From: Opitutia bacterium
GTDB taxonomy: Bacteria; Verrucomicrobiota; Verrucomicrobiia; Opitutales; Opitutaceae
Assembly: GCA_947474365.1 (NCBI GenBank)
Contig: CANJIU010000023.1
Coordinates: 43,010-107,009, forward strand
Length of the DNA: 64,000 bases
Reading direction: 5' to 3'
Each line of letters starts with the position of its first letter. Positions within the stretch are counted from its first letter, which is position 1. Below the pieces are notes generated by a model. It saw only the letters and a program-made list of their open reading frames with translations, was not told the DNA's origin and did no database searches. Of the stretch, positions 27,925 to 36,186 are shown piece after piece. A program made the translations under genes and the position numbers.

Positions 27925-29202
27925 TTACCGCGCCTTATCGGCGGACACATCCATGATCAATCGGGTCGCGAGGTAGAGCCGCGGCACGATGGACGACGCC
28001 AGTACATATTCGTCGTTGGTCGAGTGGAAGCCGAAGCCCCGGAGTCCGAGGCTCTCGATGACGGGCCCGCGTGCTCGTAGCGCCGCGAAGGCGGCATCCG
28101 TGCCGCCACCCTCGGGCTTGTCCTGCACGCCGAGGTCGCGGTCAATTTCGCGGTAGATGGTCTGCGCATGTACGGCTAGTCGGCGGGATGCGTCGGTCGC
28201 CTCGAGCGGTGGGCGCCGCCGTTCGAAATCCAGGTGCACGACGGCTTCGGGAAGAAGCTGGTGCTTAATCCGCTCCCGGAGCTTGGTTTCGAGCCGATCG
28301 TAGTCCTCGACGCGAAGCACTCGGACGTCTGCACTGGCGGTCGCTTCCGGAGGTATCATGTTCCGGGTTACGCCGGCCTGGGCGGTGGTCCAATTCATCT
28401 TCAAGCCCCGGTCCGGCTCGGAGAGATCCCGCGTCTGGAGAATCTGGTGCGCAAGCTCATACAAGGCATTCACGCCCCGTTCCGGGGCGACGCCCGCATG
28501 GGAGCCGCGGCCCTGCACGCGCAAGGTGACTGAAGCGATGCCGCTTGTGGCCAGCGTCACAGTGTCGGAGGTGGTCAGCACGGACTCGAACGACAGCACG
28601 GCGTCGTGCTCGGCTCCCAGTTGGGTCAACAACTGCCGTGAACCCGGGGAGCTGAGTTCCTCGTCGCTGTTGATGAGCACCGTCAGGGTCCGATAGCCGC
28701 GAAACTCGAGCTGCTGCAACATCGAAACCACGTGAAGGATAAGGGCGACGCCGTGCTTGTCGTCCGCGATGCCCACGCCGTAGACGCGATCGCCGTCAAT
28801 GCGGAACGGCTGCCGCGCAATGGTGCCGCGCGGATAAACGGTGTCCATGTGCGCCAGCAGCAGAATCGAGCGGGTGCCCGTGCCAGTGAAGGTAGCGCGG
28901 ACGGACGCGCCGATTCTCTCGGGCGTATCCGCCATGCGGTAGATCTCGGGTCCGGTGGGGATCTGTTCCACGCGTCCGCCGAGTTCCGTGAGGCGGGCCG
29001 CGATCAGCTCCGCCGCCCGCGCCAGGCCCTCGACGTCGCGGCTGCCCGATTCGACGCCGACCACCTGTTCCAGGGTCTTGAGCAGGGGTGCTTTCTCGCG
29101 CTCGGCGACCGAAAGCACCCGTGCATCCGGCGCGGCGTGGATCGGGAGGTGAAGCGAGGCGAGCATCGCCGTGACCAGCGTGCAAAAGTGGGCGCGTTTC
29201 AT
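27925..29202 (-). CDS. Secreted M20 family metallopeptidase (glutamate carboxypeptidase-like)
   Basis: The 425 aa product starts at 29202 with a signal peptide (MKRAHFCTLVTAMLASLHLPIHA); an in-frame start at 29319 adds 39 unlikely residues. M20 dizinc motifs are in place: LLLAHMDTVYPRG (His118, Asp120), GIADDKHG (Asp148), and NSDEE (catalytic Glu and metal Glu at ~181-182). A dimerisation (lid) domain follows, with GRGSHAG at its start, and the C-terminal region has EGGGTDAAF. The family cleaves C-terminal glutamate or small peptides from folate- or peptide-like substrates (carboxypeptidase G2 group). It is the only minus-strand gene inside the tail-protein array, has no EF-hand tail, and appears monocistronic. 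The export signal suggests periplasmic peptide processing, perhaps downstream of the secreted endopeptidases nearby; that link is inference. Confidence 0.88.
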   Translation of the reverse strand: MKRAHFCTLVTAMLASLHLPIHAAPDARVLSVAEREKAPLLKTLEQVVGVESGSRDVEGLARAAELIAARLTELGGRVEQIPTGPEIYRMADTPERIGASVRATFTGTGTRSILLLAHMDTVYPRGTIARQPFRIDGDRVYGVGIADDKHGVALILHVVSMLQQLEFRGYRTLTVLINSDEELSSPGSRQLLTQLGAEHDAVLSFESVLTTSDTVTLATSGIASVTLRVQGRGSHAGVAPERGVNALYELAHQILQTRDLSEPDRGLKMNWTTAQAGVTRNMIPPEATASADVRVLRVEDYDRLETKLRERIKHQLLPEAVVHLDFERRRPPLEATDASRRLAVHAQTIYREIDRDLGVQDKPEGGGTDAAFAALRARGPVIESLGLRGFGFHSTNDEYVLASSIVPRLYLATRLIMDVSADKAR

Positions 29203-29371
29203 CAGAGGCCCATGAACACGTGTGGAGCGGGCGGACGCAATCAAGAGTGACGGGAAGGAAACCGGACTTTTTTGGGGGGGCAGGAGGGGGGCGATCAAAA
29301 ATTCCCGGTCGATTTCCAAGTTTCTTCATCCGCTCCGCGGCTCCGTCCCGCCGCGTGAGACTGCCGATACC

Positions 29372-29490
29372 CTACTTTCGAACTTCATTTAGGAAATCGA
29401 CGATCGCCGTATTCACTTCGTTGGCGCGCTCTTGTTGCACCCAATGACCGGCACCCGGGAGCTCGGAAGGGAGGCGCTCGGTAGGGACAG
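29372..29490 (-). pseudogene. Remnant of an alpha/beta hydrolase (C-terminal end only)
   Basis: On the minus strand the frame ending at the stop at 29372-29374 reads ...ERLPSELPGAGHWVQQE followed by RANEVNTAIVDFLNEVRK. This is the classic end of an epoxide-hydrolase-like alpha/beta hydrolase: PGAGHW contains the catalytic His, followed by the ...ExVNxxIxxFL helix. No matching body is found upstream; the preceding ~300 bp are repeat-like non-coding DNA. The remnant covers only about 35 residues of a ~280-320 residue family, so the gene was truncated, perhaps by repeat insertion or deletion. It is too short and broken to have been an obvious ORF. Confidence 0.7.
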
Positions 29491-29504
29491 GCGGAAAAAA
29501 TCCC

Positions 29505-29527
29505 AGCACGGGCAGGTTGCCTGTGCT
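29505..29527. repeat. Small inverted repeat (hairpin)
   Basis: AGCACGGGCA (29505-29514) and TGCCTGTGCT (29518-29527) pair over 10 bp, with one G-T wobble, around a 3-nt loop. No T-tract follows on either strand. It lies immediately upstream, in the hydrolase direction, of where hydrolase homology is lost. Confidence 0.5.
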
Positions 29528-29855
29528 ACGGTGTCGGCCGTGGCGTGCCTCGAAGCTGGACCGGCGACTCCCGGTTCTTCTCTTCCGCTTCCCTTTGGCT
29601 TCTGATCGGCTTCCCTTTGGCTTCCCTTCCCCTTCCGGTCCGGTTCCCCCGCCAGCCCGGGTAGGACCGCAGTAACTCCCGGGAGTGTTCGGGTGACCTA
29701 GCGGTCGCCGGCGTGCGTTTGAGTAAGGGACAGGTCCGTAAAGCAGTCTGGCGTGGGCAGGGTGCCCGGGCTGCGCCTGTGCAGTCAGGTCGAACCGGCG
29801 TCTTGGCCGGGATCGGCGGGGTCGAAAGGACTCCTCAGCCGGGACGATTCATTTG

Positions 29856-30009
29856 AACCACGGATGGACACGAATAAACACGGATGCTCAGAGCAAGCCG
29901 TGCGGGTGCGTGCGGATTCTTGGCGGTCACCGTTCGGTGGCGTTTCGGATTTCCAACGGTGGCTGGTTCTCGCCTCTGTATCTGTGTCCATTCGTGTCCA
30001 TCCGTGGTT
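29856..30009. repeat. MITE-like element with 20-bp perfect inverted ends
   Basis: The left arm 29856-29875 (AACCACGGATGGACACGAAT) and right arm 29990-30009 are perfect reverse complements, bounding 154 bp with a 114-bp middle that has no transposase. Translations of both strands read like the 'HGWTRMNTD' and 'VSIRVHPW' strings that I recall from repeats scattered through planctomycete and verrucomicrobial genomes. A non-autonomous dispersed repeat is the best call; no target-site duplication was established. Confidence 0.65.
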
Positions 30010-30040
30010 TTCTTCTGCATGGTTGTATCGTCTTAGCCGG

Positions 30041-30095
30041 ATAATCGGACGATAACCGGAGGATGACCGAGGGATGACCGAAGGATGACCGAAGG
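30041..30095. repeat. Five-copy 11-bp tandem repeat
   Basis: Five adjacent 11-bp units run 30041-30095. The last two are identical (ATGACCGAAGG) and copies diverge leftwards (ATGACCGAGGG, ATAACCGGAGG, ATAATCGGACG), the pattern expected of a minisatellite grown from one end. A partial sixth unit (ACGG) follows. Confidence 0.75.
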
Positions 30096-30289
30096 ACGGT
30101 TCGCCAACCGTAGCGCGCAGTTCTTTTTGCGGGCGATCTTCCACGCGTGAGATGCACGACGGGCCTGTTTGTTCAAATTTTTCGATCCTTGTCCTCATCT
30201 AATTGCGCATTAGTCTGACCATGTTCGGGATGACCACTTGGTTTCGTGACCGAGGCCGGCTTGTACCGGCTGACCTGACGCCCTTGCGC

Positions 30290-30913
30290 ATGCCGCGGCG
30301 TTTCGGACTTGGTTTTGGGATAGGGTTCGGTCTTTTGCTCGCGGGATCATTTCCCGGCATCGCGGCCGACAGTGCTCATCCCGTAACCGGGCTCAACCAT
30401 CCGGGCATGGAGGGGATTTTACATCGTTTCTTCGACGACCGGACCGGCGTGGCCTTCGGACGGTTGCGCATCGACCGCGTCGGGGTGGAGAGCAGCCGAC
30501 AGGGGTTCATGCGCGTCGCGTGGCGGCCGGCGGTCGTGCTGGAGGGCGTGACGCTCGAAATCGGCACCGAGGCCACCTGGCCGGACGCCGGCACGCCGAT
30601 CCTCAACGCCCTGCATGGCGCCGGGCGCGACGGCTGTCTGCTGCGCGGAGTTCGCCTGCAACTCGCCGGATCCGAGCCGCGGGAAATCCTTTCCCCGCAG
30701 GGACGCCTCCGCGCCGACGGTGCGCTCGAATTGGCCGACGTCACGATGACGTTGGGCGGAGCGGCGCCGGTCTCCGCTGGAACCGTTTGTTTCTGGCTGA
30801 AAGGCCCTGAGGCCGGTCGGTGCACGACGATGGCACCGCCTGCGTCTCCGGCCAGCGGCCCGCCACCCCTCTCCGCTCCTTCCGGGGCGCCTCCACCTTC
30901 CATTGAAAAATGA
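30290..30913 (+). CDS. Secreted protein of unknown function
   Basis: I do not recognise this 207 aa protein. The ATG at 30290 opens a convincing signal peptide (MPRRFGLGFGIGFGLLLAGS...GIAA); in-frame starts at 30203, 30221 and 30230 only add charged residues. The mature part looks beta-rich, with a possible conserved stretch around RLRIDRVGVE and VVLEGVTLEI, and ends in a Pro/Ser/Ala-rich low-complexity tail (~165-205). Its stop overlaps the ATG of the next gene by four bases (30910-30913), so the two were translated from one message and it may assist the giant protein that follows. That downstream gene is now broken, which may have left this one without a partner. Confidence 0.65.
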   Translation: MPRRFGLGFGIGFGLLLAGSFPGIAADSAHPVTGLNHPGMEGILHRFFDDRTGVAFGRLRIDRVGVESSRQGFMRVAWRPAVVLEGVTLEIGTEATWPDAGTPILNALHGAGRDGCLLRGVRLQLAGSEPREILSPQGRLRADGALELADVTMTLGGAAPVSAGTVCFWLKGPEAGRCTTMAPPASPASGPPPLSAPSGAPPPSIEK

Positions 30914-31293
30914 AAACGTTCCGCGGACTTTTCCTGCTTCTCGTCAGTTCGTTTGCCTTCGGTCAGACGGCAGCCGACAAGATCACCGCCGGTCGCGCCG
31001 CGCTCGCGGCCCATGACCTCGCCACCGCCCAGATCCGCTTTCAGGAGGCCCTTGCCATCAACCCGACTGCGGAGGCCGCAGGCGCGCTGCTCGGCGTCAC
31101 GCGATGCTTCACCATCGTCAATTGGACGTCGTCCTACAATTTCCTCAACCGCCTCGGGGTGTCGTCCACCGGGCGGAACGTCTATCATTGGAAGGCGACG
31201 CTGTCCCGCGATGCGACCGGTCGCGTGATCCTGCCCGACACTCTGAACTTCACGGAGGCGTCCGACTACTGGCTGACCACGTTGATCCCGTAA
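30910..31293 (+). CDS. N-terminal fragment of the broken giant protein
   Basis: This 127-residue piece has a signal peptide (MKTFRGLFLLLVSSFAFGQ) and one or two TPR-like helices (~22-65: AGRAALAAHDLATAQIRF, EALAINPTAEAAGALL). It ends ...WLTTLIP at a TAA. Reading through the TAA gives ...SERARASLAL, a sensible continuation, so a single substitution to TAA (for example from GAA or CAA) explains the break. If translated, it would be a short exported TPR-like protein with no other domain. Confidence 0.6.
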   Translation: MKTFRGLFLLLVSSFAFGQTAADKITAGRAALAAHDLATAQIRFQEALAINPTAEAAGALLGVTRCFTIVNWTSSYNFLNRLGVSSTGRNVYHWKATLSRDATGRVILPDTLNFTEASDYWLTTLIP

Positions 31294-31323
31294 AGCGAGC
31301 GGGCGCGGGCGAGCCTGGCACTG

Positions 31324-34300
31324 GTGACCAACGCGGGATTTCTCATCAGCTTCACGACGACGGAAACGGGCCTGCCGACGACGACGAATATCGACTACGG
31401 CGACGTGCTGATGATGCGGGCGTCGCTGCGCGCGGCGGAATTTGTCGGGCACGCGTTTTCGGGGCAGGACCTGCACCTGAACATCGGTTCCGCGTGGCAG
31501 CTGCAGCAGGGCGACCTCCTTACGCTGCAGCGGGTGCTGGCGGACAATCCCGATTTCCTCAAGCCGGGGGCGTTTGCCGAGCGGACCGCGGCGCGGACGG
31601 CGCTGCTCGAGACCATCGCATTGTACCGGCAGGCGTCGGGGTTCATCCGCGCCCGGCCGGCGGGGCTCAATCGGCTGTTCGTGATCGCGCCGGAGGAACT
31701 CGCAAAGGAGGTAGAGTTTCGGAAGTGGCTCGACAAGGCGGAGCGGTCGCTGAATTCGTTCGTGAACGTGGCCAAGGACGGCTCGCCGGACCAGTGGGCA
31801 TATCTCGGAGCGCTGGCGACGGCGGATTTCTCGTTCCGCGGGCTGCTGCCGCCCATCGCGTCGGACGGAACGTTTGACCCGGAGGCGATTCCCGATCCCT
31901 CGCTCGGCGGTGCGATGGTTGGAATCACGCGCGCCCAAATTGTGAACCGGCTCATCGAGGCGGATTTGAAACCCGACCTCGGGGTGGAGTGGATGAACCC
32001 GAAGCCACAGGGCAACGCGCTCAACGGCTACGCGTATGGCGCGGGCACGCACGTGGCGGTGGGAGCGGGTGGAACGCTGCGGACGTCGACGAACGGCATC
32101 GACTGGACGGTGAAAAAGCTGCCGACCGACGCCAACCTGCAGGCGGTGGCGTACGGCAATGGCCGGTTTGTGGCCGTCGGTTATTACACGATGTGGCAGT
32201 CGACGGACGGCCAGACGTGGCACGAGGTGAAGAATGCCGGCGGCGCGTTCACGGCGATTCTGTACGCCGGCGGCAGGTTCGTCGCGATGGGCGCCTACGC
32301 CTCGGTGACGTCCGTGGATGGTCTCACCTGGCAATTTGGATACCATGGATTCGCGGAGGCGTATCGGGCGATCGTGTATTCCGGTACGCAATACGTGGCA
32401 GCCGGCAGTGGCGGGGCGCTCGCCGGGCGCATCCTCACGTCGCCGGACGGATTGACCTGGACCAGCCGGCTGGCGACCACCACCGGCCGCCTGCGCGGCA
32501 TCGCCAGCAATGGATCCCGGCTCGTCGCGTTGGGGGAAAACAACGTACTCGCGAGCTCGACCGACGGGGTGAACTGGACCGTGGGCGCGATGATGACCGT
32601 CACCGGGACTCCGCCGGATTATTTCGCCGTGGCGTCGAAGGATGGGCGCTTTGTCGCGACCGGCGGCCAGTCGACGGTGAGCGGGCAGCAGAGTGTGGTG
32701 GCGACATCGACCGACGGATTGACCTGGACGACCGTTGCCTCGGGCGAGCAGGGCAACCTCTACAAGGCCTTCGCGGGGCCGGATGCGGTCTATGGGTTTG
32801 CGTGGTCAGGCGCGATGGTACGGGCCACGGATGGCAGCACCTTTGTGCGGGTGGGCGGATACCAAAACACGGCCCCGCTGCCCACGACGTTGCTCGAATT
32901 GCGCGATCTCGGGGGCAAACTGTATGCGCTCGGCACCGGCGGCGTGATGATGACTTCGACCGACGGAAACGCGTTTGTTGCGGTGAGCACGGGGGTGACG
33001 GCGGACCTTTGGAGTGTGGTGCGGCAGGGCAACGTGTGGCTCGCCGTGGGTAATGGCGGCACGGTGTTGAAGTCGGCGGACGGCCTGGCGTGGACGCCGC
33101 TTGCGATCGGGACGGCGGCGAATCTGCGCACCGTCGCGTACCTGAACGGCCTGTACCTGGTCGCCGGCGGCGCCGGGACCCTCTTCACGTCGACCGATGG
33201 CACGACGTGGACCCAGCGGGCGACGGGGCTCGCGGCGACGGGCACGACGATTTACGGACTGGCGTATGGTAATGGCACTTACATGGCGGTGGGCGGCGAG
33301 ACGGGGAACAGCCGCGTGGTCCTGACCTCGGCGGATGGCGTGACGTGGGTGCAGCGTGCGGTGGGCGAATATCCGTCGTTTCGCGGGGTGGTTTTCCAGG
33401 ACGGACTCTTCACGGCCCTCGGCAGTGCGTATGGAATTTATCGTTCGGCCAACGGGATCACCTGGAATTTCGCCGCGGACGTGGGTGACGGATTTCAATC
33501 CGCGCTGCGTTCGGTCGGCGGGCGTTACCATGCGTTTTCCTCCCCGGTGGATGGCGCGGGCGAAACCTCGCCGACGGAGGTGCGGATTTCGGTGGACGGC
33601 GCGGAGTGGTACAAGGTGACGCTACCGGTGGTGGGGGCGATTTACGCGGCAGAGCGGTTTCAGGGACGGACCTACCTCGCGGGGGCGAGTGGCGCGATCC
33701 TGCGGACGCGGCCGGTGGCGCCCAGCAGCGCGCCGACGGTTCGCGTGCTGACGGCGGGCCGGCAGCTCAAGCAGGGCGACACCTTTGCGCTCGCGGTGTC
33801 GGCGGCGGGAGACGGCCAGTTTTCGTATCAGTGGAAGAAGGATGGAAACATCATCGTGGGGGCGACGACGGCGACGTTTGAATTGGGCAACGTGCAGACG
33901 TCGACGGCGGGCAGCTATACCGTAGTGGTGAGCAATGGCGTCGGCTCGGCGCCCTCGGCGGCGATGGTCATCACGGTTGACGGCACGCCGGCTGCGCCGG
34001 TGATTGTCGGCCAGCCGCAGGGGCAGACGGTGAATGTCGGGCTCAACGCGACCCTGGCGGTCAACGCGGCGGGCACGGCCCCGTTTACGTATCAATGGAA
34101 AAAGGACAGCGTGAACGTCTCGGGCGGGACGGCCGCCACCCTCGTGTTGACCGGGGTGCAGGCGGCGCAGGCGGGCTCCTACACGGTGGTGGTGACAAAC
34201 ACCGCGGGCAGTGCGACGAGCCTGCCGGCGGTGCTGGTCGTGGATTCCAATGTGGGCTATACGTTCACGACGATGGCTGGGATGGCCGGGGTGAGCGGGG

Positions 34301-36186
34301 CCGCCGATGGCACCGGTGCGGCGGCGCGGTTCAACAATCCGACGGGAGTCGCGGTCGATCCGACAGGCAATGTCTATCTGACCGACTATTACAATCACGT
34401 CGTGCGCCGGGTCACACCGACGGGGGGCGTCACGACAGTCGCGGGACATACTGGAATCAGCGGTACTCAGAATGGCATTGGGACGGCGGCATTCTTCAGC
34501 TACCCGACCGGCCTCGCTCTTGATCCGACGGGAGCGACGCTCTTTGTTGTCGACCAGGGAAACTCGGCGATTCGAAAAATCGTAGTCTCAAGTGGCGCGG
34601 TGACGACTTTTGCGGGTGGCATCAGCTTGCCGAGGTCTCTCGTAGTCGACCCAGAGGGTAATGTCTACGCCACCACGCCATCTAATGTGCTTAAGTTTTC
34701 TCCCTCGGGAGCCATGTCGATTTTTGCGGGTAGCACCGCGGGAGCGGTCGGCTCGAATGACGGCGTCGGTACGCTCGCGCGGTTCAACAGCCTTGCAGGA
34801 ATTGCCCGAGATGGAGCCGGCAACCTTTACGTGGCTGACGACTTTAATGTTAATATTCGAAAGATTACAGCGGATGGTACCGTGAGTACGGTCGCGGGAT
34901 TGCTGCAAAATGCGGGAGTGGTGGACGGGCCGATATCGTCGGCCACGTTTACCTTTCCTTCCGGGATCGTGGTTGATGCCGCTGGAGCAATCTATGTGAG
35001 CGACTACTACGCCCAAACGCTGCGCAAGGTGGCTGCGGGCGTTGTGCGCACAATTGGTGGACTAAGTTATTACTATGGAAGTGCTGACGGCGTGGGCGCC
35101 GCTGCCCGATTTGCCGGTCCGGCCGGGCTCGCAATGGACTCGAACGGTAACGTCTACCTCGTTGAAGTCTACAACCATACACTGCGCAAAGGGACACCGT
35201 CAGTATCGCCTCTGGCTCCGGTGGTCGGAATTGCGCCGCCGGATCAGACGGTTGGGGCCGGCGCCAGCGTCACTCTGGGCATTGCGGTCGCCGGCGTCGG
35301 GCCGTTCACGTATCAGTGGTTTAAGGATGGCAGTCCGGTGGCAAACGGCACGGGGGCGTCGCTTCCATTTACCAACGTCTCCACGAGCCAGGCGGGCACG
35401 TATTCCCTCAGCGTCGCCAACGCGTATGGCAGCGTGACGACGAAGGTCGCGACGCTGGTGGTAAACGCCACGCCGACCGGTTCAAACGGGTTGGTGAACG
35501 GGTCGGTCCGAACCAATGCCGGCATCGGCGTCGCGACGCTGACCGGAGTGTTTTCCATCGAGGGCACGGGCGCCAAGCAGATGCTGGTGCGGGCGGTGGG
35601 GCCGAGCCTGACGGTGTTTGGCGTGGTGGGAGCCCTTGCCGATCCGCGGATTGAAATTGTCGATGCGTCGACGGGAGCGCTGGTCGCGTTCAACGAGGAT
35701 TGGGGCCTGGCGGGCAACGCGGCGGACGTTCCTACGGTGACAGCGCGGGTTGGGGCGTTCCCCCTTGCAGTGGGTGGCAAAGATGCGGTGGTGCTGGCGA
35801 ATTTCGCTCCGGGAACCTACCGCGTGCGCGTCGCCGGTGCCGGTGTAACGACGGGAAGTGTCCTGTTGGAGATCTACGATGCGAGCACCCCGCCGCGACT
35901 CGTCTATCTGGCGACGCGGGGACAGTCCGGGACGGGCAGCGATGCGCTGATCCAGGGATTTGTGGTCAACACGCTCGCCACCGGGCGCAGCTACCTCATT
36001 CGCGCGCTTGGGCCGTCGCTCGGAGTGCCCGGTGCGCATCCCGTCCGCAACTCAGTGTCCTGGCGTCGAGTGGCGGCACCGTGCTGGCGTCCAACGACAA
36101 TTGGGGCGGCGGCAGCGTCCTGGCGAATCTGGCGCTCGCTGCCGGGGCGATGCCGTTGCCGGCGACGAGCAAGGACGCCGCGGTGA
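31324..36186 (+). CDS. Central fragment of the broken giant protein (Ycf48-like and NHL propellers)
   Basis: From GTG 31324 this frame encodes about 1570 meaningful residues. The first ~200 continue the helical N-region. Then 14 repeats of the form AVAYGNGRFVAVG...STDGxTW follow (bases ~32015-33710), related to Ycf48/Hcf136 or BNR-type propellers and enough for two seven-bladed propellers. Two Ig-like domains, six NHL repeats (~34255-35200), an Ig-like domain, one full 'RAVGPSL' module and the start of a second come next. After about 36036 the frame is wrong: the last ~50 residues are an out-of-frame Arg-rich string, not protein. It has no signal peptide or tail of its own, so an independent product would probably not be exported. 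Confidence 0.55.
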   Translation: MTNAGFLISFTTTETGLPTTTNIDYGDVLMMRASLRAAEFVGHAFSGQDLHLNIGSAWQLQQGDLLTLQRVLADNPDFLKPGAFAERTAARTALLETIALYRQASGFIRARPAGLNRLFVIAPEELAKEVEFRKWLDKAERSLNSFVNVAKDGSPDQWAYLGALATADFSFRGLLPPIASDGTFDPEAIPDPSLGGAMVGITRAQIVNRLIEADLKPDLGVEWMNPKPQGNALNGYAYGAGTHVAVGAGGTLRTSTNGIDWTVKKLPTDANLQAVAYGNGRFVAVGYYTMWQSTDGQTWHEVKNAGGAFTAILYAGGRFVAMGAYASVTSVDGLTWQFGYHGFAEAYRAIVYSGTQYVAAGSGGALAGRILTSPDGLTWTSRLATTTGRLRGIASNGSRLVALGENNVLASSTDGVNWTVGAMMTVTGTPPDYFAVASKDGRFVATGGQSTVSGQQSVVATSTDGLTWTTVASGEQGNLYKAFAGPDAVYGFAWSGAMVRATDGSTFVRVGGYQNTAPLPTTLLELRDLGGKLYALGTGGVMMTSTDGNAFVAVSTGVTADLWSVVRQGNVWLAVGNGGTVLKSADGLAWTPLAIGTAANLRTVAYLNGLYLVAGGAGTLFTSTDGTTWTQRATGLAATGTTIYGLAYGNGTYMAVGGETGNSRVVLTSADGVTWVQRAVGEYPSFRGVVFQDGLFTALGSAYGIYRSANGITWNFAADVGDGFQSALRSVGGRYHAFSSPVDGAGETSPTEVRISVDGAEWYKVTLPVVGAIYAAERFQGRTYLAGASGAILRTRPVAPSSAPTVRVLTAGRQLKQGDTFALAVSAAGDGQFSYQWKKDGNIIVGATTATFELGNVQTSTAGSYTVVVSNGVGSAPSAAMVITVDGTPAAPVIVGQPQGQTVNVGLNATLAVNAAGTAPFTYQWKKDSVNVSGGTAATLVLTGVQAAQAGSYTVVVTNTAGSATSLPAVLVVDSNVGYTFTTMAGMAGVSGAADGTGAAARFNNPTGVAVDPTGNVYLTDYYNHVVRRVTPTGGVTTVAGHTGISGTQNGIGTAAFFSYPTGLALDPTGATLFVVDQGNSAIRKIVVSSGAVTTFAGGISLPRSLVVDPEGNVYATTPSNVLKFSPSGAMSIFAGSTAGAVGSNDGVGTLARFNSLAGIARDGAGNLYVADDFNVNIRKITADGTVSTVAGLLQNAGVVDGPISSATFTFPSGIVVDAAGAIYVSDYYAQTLRKVAAGVVRTIGGLSYYYGSADGVGAAARFAGPAGLAMDSNGNVYLVEVYNHTLRKGTPSVSPLAPVVGIAPPDQTVGAGASVTLGIAVAGVGPFTYQWFKDGSPVANGTGASLPFTNVSTSQAGTYSLSVANAYGSVTTKVATLVVNATPTGSNGLVNGSVRTNAGIGVATLTGVFSIEGTGAKQMLVRAVGPSLTVFGVVGALADPRIEIVDASTGALVAFNEDWGLAGNAADVPTVTARVGAFPLAVGGKDAVVLANFAPGTYRVRVAGAGVTTGSVLLEIYDASTPPRLVYLATRGQSGTGSDALIQGFVVNTLATGRSYLIRALGPSLGVPGAHPVRNSVSWRRVAAPCWRPTTIGAAAASWRIWRSLPGRCRCRRRARTPR

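Larger units (their letters stand above)
29491..30289. other. Gene-poor, repeat-rich intergenic stretch
   Basis: About 800 bp without a supportable gene. It contains a short hairpin (29505-29527), a 16-bp direct repeat (29587-29602 and 29609-29624, GCTTCCCTTTGGCTTC), a 154-bp element bounded by 20-bp inverted repeats (29856-30009), and five tandem 11-bp units (30041-30095). Small ORFs across it translate the repeats and show no domain. It looks like an accumulation site for non-coding mobile repeats next to a truncated hydrolase gene. Confidence 0.7.

Noticed and set aside
29785..30198. 137-residue minus-strand ORF over the intergenic repeats
   Set aside because: It is a translation of the MITE-like element and the 11-bp tandem repeat.
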